Shown here: positions 32,676-35,128 of the stretch, one piece after another
How the letters are laid out: every line of letters starts with the position of its first letter
Numbering within the stretch: position 1 is the stretch's first letter
NCBI GenBank assembly: GCA_025201705.1
Contig: MU616831.1
Location: 1 to 35,128, forward strand
Length of the DNA stretch: 35,128 nt
Reading direction: 5' to 3'
Source of the DNA: Dissophora ornata
Taxonomy: Eukaryota > Mortierellomycota > Mortierellomycetes > Mortierellales > Mortierellaceae
The notes under the pieces: model-generated
Seen by the model: only the letters and a program-made list of their open reading frames with translations
Told to the model about the DNA's origin: nothing
Database searches by the model: none
Program-made: the position numbers and the translations under genes

Positions 32676-34662
32676 ATGCTGCTGAAACTTTCCACCGTGG
32701 CCGCCCTCCTCTTGGCCGCCTCCTCGGCTGTGGCCTACCCATCCTTTATCCATTCTGAGAGAATGGCCCCTGTGATTTCGTCGATCGAGGCCGAAGTCGT
32801 CCCGGACTCGTATATCGTGGTCTTCAAGAGTGGTGTCAGCGTCAGTGACCACGCCGCCTGGGTCCGTGATATCAGCTTCCGTGATACGGTCAGGAACGAT
32901 GCCAGTGATGATGATGACGACAGTCTTGGAGATGGCATTGCAAGCGGCGTGAGACACGTCTATGATATGGGCGAGTTCCAGGGTCTGGCTGGACGGTTCC
33001 GTCCCGATGTCTTGGATGAGATCCGTAGACACCCCGATGTAAGTTTCAGAAAAGACGACTTTTGAATGGGAGTTTAGCTCTGCGCTGTTGTCCCTTCGGG
33101 AGGTCTACCCCTCTCCCTCCTCCTCCTCCTCCTCCTCCTATCATCGTTTCGCTGTCATTGACAGATGGATCAAAGGACCTGAAAGAATAGCCTTTATTCT
33201 TTTCAATGGTCACATTTGTTCTGGTGCGATAACGATGGAAATGCACACCATTTTCGGTTGGGTCATTGCAGCGATAGTTTGTTTGCGCAGGTGCTTCGCC
33301 CCTTTCTGTCTTTTAGCTCCCCTTCTCTCTCACTCCCTCGCTCTTACTCCCTCTCTCTCACACTCTCTCCCTCTCCTTGCTGTTTTTCCTCCCGTGCATC
33401 CTTTCTGTTGCTCATGATGTATACATACGTCTCCTTTTATGGGTTTAATGGGTTACTGGGGCACTGTTGTTGCTTCCACAAGATGCATGCCCCCTCTTTT
33501 TTTCATTTTCTTTTTCGTGCCCGTGACCATTGTCGACAAGCGCTCCAATGAAATTGCTGCAATTTAATGTCCCTTTTCTAAAAAAAGTGGGGTCCAGTCA
33601 CATGGGCTAAAAATGGCATGTACACATACACGCGTTAACGTTATCTTTCTCTGGTACTGATCTACTTTCTGTCTCTCTTCTTCCGTACTTTCTTAGGTCG
33701 ACTATATCGAACGCGACCAGGTCGTGTATGTGTCTGATGTCCAGAAGAACGCCCCCTGGGGTCTAGCTCGTATATCACACCGTAAGACCCTGACCCTCAA
33801 GACCTACAAGAAGTACATCCACGACCCCAACGGTGGTGATGGTGTCACGGTCTTTGTCATCGACACCGGTATCAATATCAAGCACCAGGAGTTTGGCGGC
33901 CGTGCCAGCTGGGGTGCCACCATCCCAATGGGCGATGCTGATATCGACGGTAACGGCCACGGAACTCACTGTGCCGGTACGATCGGTAGTGAAGCATATG
34001 GTGTCTCCAAGAAAGCTAACGTCGTGGCTGTCAAGGTCTTGCGCTCCAACGGTTCTGGAACCATGTCGGATGTCGTTGCCGGAGTAGATTTTGCGGTCCA
34101 GGAACACTTGTCGCTCAAGGCTCAGCAGGGACGCAAGTACAAGGGTTCAGTTGCGAACATGTCGCTGGGAGGTGGCAAGTCCCGTCCTCTCGATTCTGCG
34201 GTGTCAAATGCGGTTGCGAGGGGTCTTCACTTTGCAGTAGCCGCTGGAAACGATAACAGGGATGCCTGTAACTACTCACCTGCTGGTGTCGAAGCCGCCG
34301 TCACGGTCGGAGCCTCGACCGTGAAGGACGAGAGGGCTTACTTCTCAAACCACGGTCCTTGTGTCGATATCTTTGGCCCTGGTTTGGACATTGAGTCAAC
34401 TTGGATCGGTGGCACTAATGCCAAGCGCACTATTTCAGGAACATCGATGGCTTCCCCTCACGTGGCGGGGTTGATCGCCTACTACTTGTCGTTGCAGCCT
34501 GAAGACAGCTCTGCGTACTACTCGGGACCGATTTCGCCAAAGGATATGAAGGCGTTGCTGAAAGAGACAGCCACTGAAGACGTATTGGATGATGTGGACT
34601 CTAGGACCCCCAACTTGTTGATCTACAACGGCGGCAAGAAGGATAGCTACTATGCCTGGTAA
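32676..34662 (+). CDS. secreted subtilisin-like serine protease (S8, proteinase K type)
   Basis: Exons 32676-33038 and 33697-34662 give 442 aa. A signal peptide (MLLKLSTVAALLLAASSAVA) is followed by an inhibitor I9 propeptide from SYIVVFKSGVS to VDYIERDQVV; processing probably occurs before NAPWGLARIS. The catalytic triad is Asp177 (VIDTG), His209 (GNGHGTHCAG) and Ser371 (GTSMASPHVAG), with oxyanion Asn306 (AAGNDN). All are intact, so the enzyme should be active once secreted and self-processed. A run of Asp lies in the propeptide near residue 80. The product is an extracellular endopeptidase, likely for nutrient acquisition. Its single intron is 658 nt, much longer than others here, and sits in the last strand of the propeptide. 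The start is set by the signal peptide and an ACCATG context. Confidence 0.95.
33039..33696 (+). other. long (658-nt) intron in the subtilase gene
   Basis: The donor is GTAAGT and the acceptor TTCTTAG, in phase 0. It contains seven TCC units (33118-33138) and a CT microsatellite region (about 33320-33385). Open frames inside have no recognisable motif. Confidence 0.85.
33118..33138 (+). repeat. (TCC)7 microsatellite
   Basis: Seven perfect TCC units lie inside the subtilase intron. Confidence 0.9.
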
Positions 34663-35070
34663 ATGGTTCCCCGACGCGGTCTTGGCTTAAGAAGTGGCCG
34701 TAGAAATGGTTCGAGGACAAGCCATCCTTGGTTAATTATGTGTACATAATATTATCTACTTTATTCTCTGCTGTTCTGTGTACCCTGTCTGTATTTAATG
34801 CGTTCCTCCTATAGAGACGTGTTGTGTTCTTATGAAATAAATATGTAACAGTGTCAATGTTGTATTTCCGATATATATACTGCTGCTGATATTGTAGGCA
34901 TGTATGTTGCTATGTGCTACGTTTGTCTGGACCTGCGGTTCTTGAGATGTCGGGGACATCCATTCAATTCCTCCAAGGTTCCAAGGCATGTTGCCGCAAT
35001 GTCCTAGAGACCCTGGCTTGTGTGCTTTGTTCGTCTGGTCCCACGGCTCTCCATGTTCAACATTCCCTAT
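34663..35070. other. 3' flank of the subtilase gene
   Basis: It holds the subtilase 3' UTR and then unassigned sequence. A minus-strand open frame continues through it from the terminal repeat, but only the repeat part looks non-random. Confidence 0.5.
34836..34841 (+). promoter_or_regulatory. AATAAA poly(A) signal of the subtilase gene
   Basis: The hexamer lies about 175 nt after the stop codon. Confidence 0.55.
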
Positions 35071-35128
35071 CTCCTTCTCCACCTTCACCTCCTTCTCCAC
35101 CTTCACCTCCTTCTCCACCTTCACCTCC
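35071..35128. repeat. 18-bp tandem repeat at the window edge
   Basis: CTCCTTCTCCACCTTCAC is repeated exactly at 35071-35088, 35089-35106 and 35107-35124, and a partial fourth copy runs off the window. On the minus strand it encodes the hexapeptide EVKVEK, so it may be the end of a coding repeat belonging to a gene beyond the edge. Confidence 0.9.

Noticed and set aside
33118..33138. Repeat array considered as CRISPR-like or satellite
   Set aside because: It is a simple trinucleotide microsatellite without spacers, in a eukaryotic intron.

Overview
The window looks like nuclear DNA of a filamentous fungus, most likely an early-diverging lineage of the Mortierella type. This rests on gene content and style, not on a database match. 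The genes carry many short introns of mostly 75-145 nt with GTAAG-like donors, and several have CT-rich or CA-rich leaders. The gene set includes a fungal DIP2/Cmr2 homologue, a GINS subunit, a Rec8-type kleisin, DHA2-class MFS exporters, a proteinase K-like subtilase and a six-helix TRP-like channel fused to a beta-propeller. I reconstructed exon structures by hand from splice signals, reading-frame continuity and family motifs. Each multi-exon model closes in frame.

Layout, left to right: (1) 201-6455 (+), DIP2-like protein with two FAAL-like adenylation domains and a Ser-rich tail, 8 exons, 5' end uncertain. (2) 6968-8316 (+), glycine-rich single-RRM protein whose ATG appears to be split by a 773-nt intron. 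(3) 9163-14732 (+), 1518-aa TRP-like channel, 12 exons. (4) 15415-16401 (-), low-complexity protein with a Cys-rich C-terminal tail. (5) 17436-19830 (-), DHA2-type MFS transporter, 5 exons. (6) 20942-23888 (+), Rec8-like kleisin, 9 exons. (7) 25003-25362 (+), small His-rich orphan protein. (8) 25863-27029 (+), GINS subunit Psf3, 7 exons. (9) 27502-27574 (+), tRNA-Ala(CGC). (10) 27643-28092, a 450-bp MITE-like inverted-repeat element. (11) 30056-31905 (+), second DHA2-type MFS transporter, 2 exons. (12) 32676-34662 (+), secreted subtilisin-like protease, 2 exons. The right edge runs into an 18-bp tandem repeat.

This is ordinary eukaryotic gene order with no operon-like logic. Rec8 and Psf3 are both chromosome-biology genes about 2 kb apart, but nothing shows co-regulation. 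The most unusual items are the propeller-TRP fusion, the split start codon of the RRM gene, the MITE-like element with a possible 10-bp target duplication, and an intact-looking meiotic kleisin that uses two non-consensus 3' splice sites.
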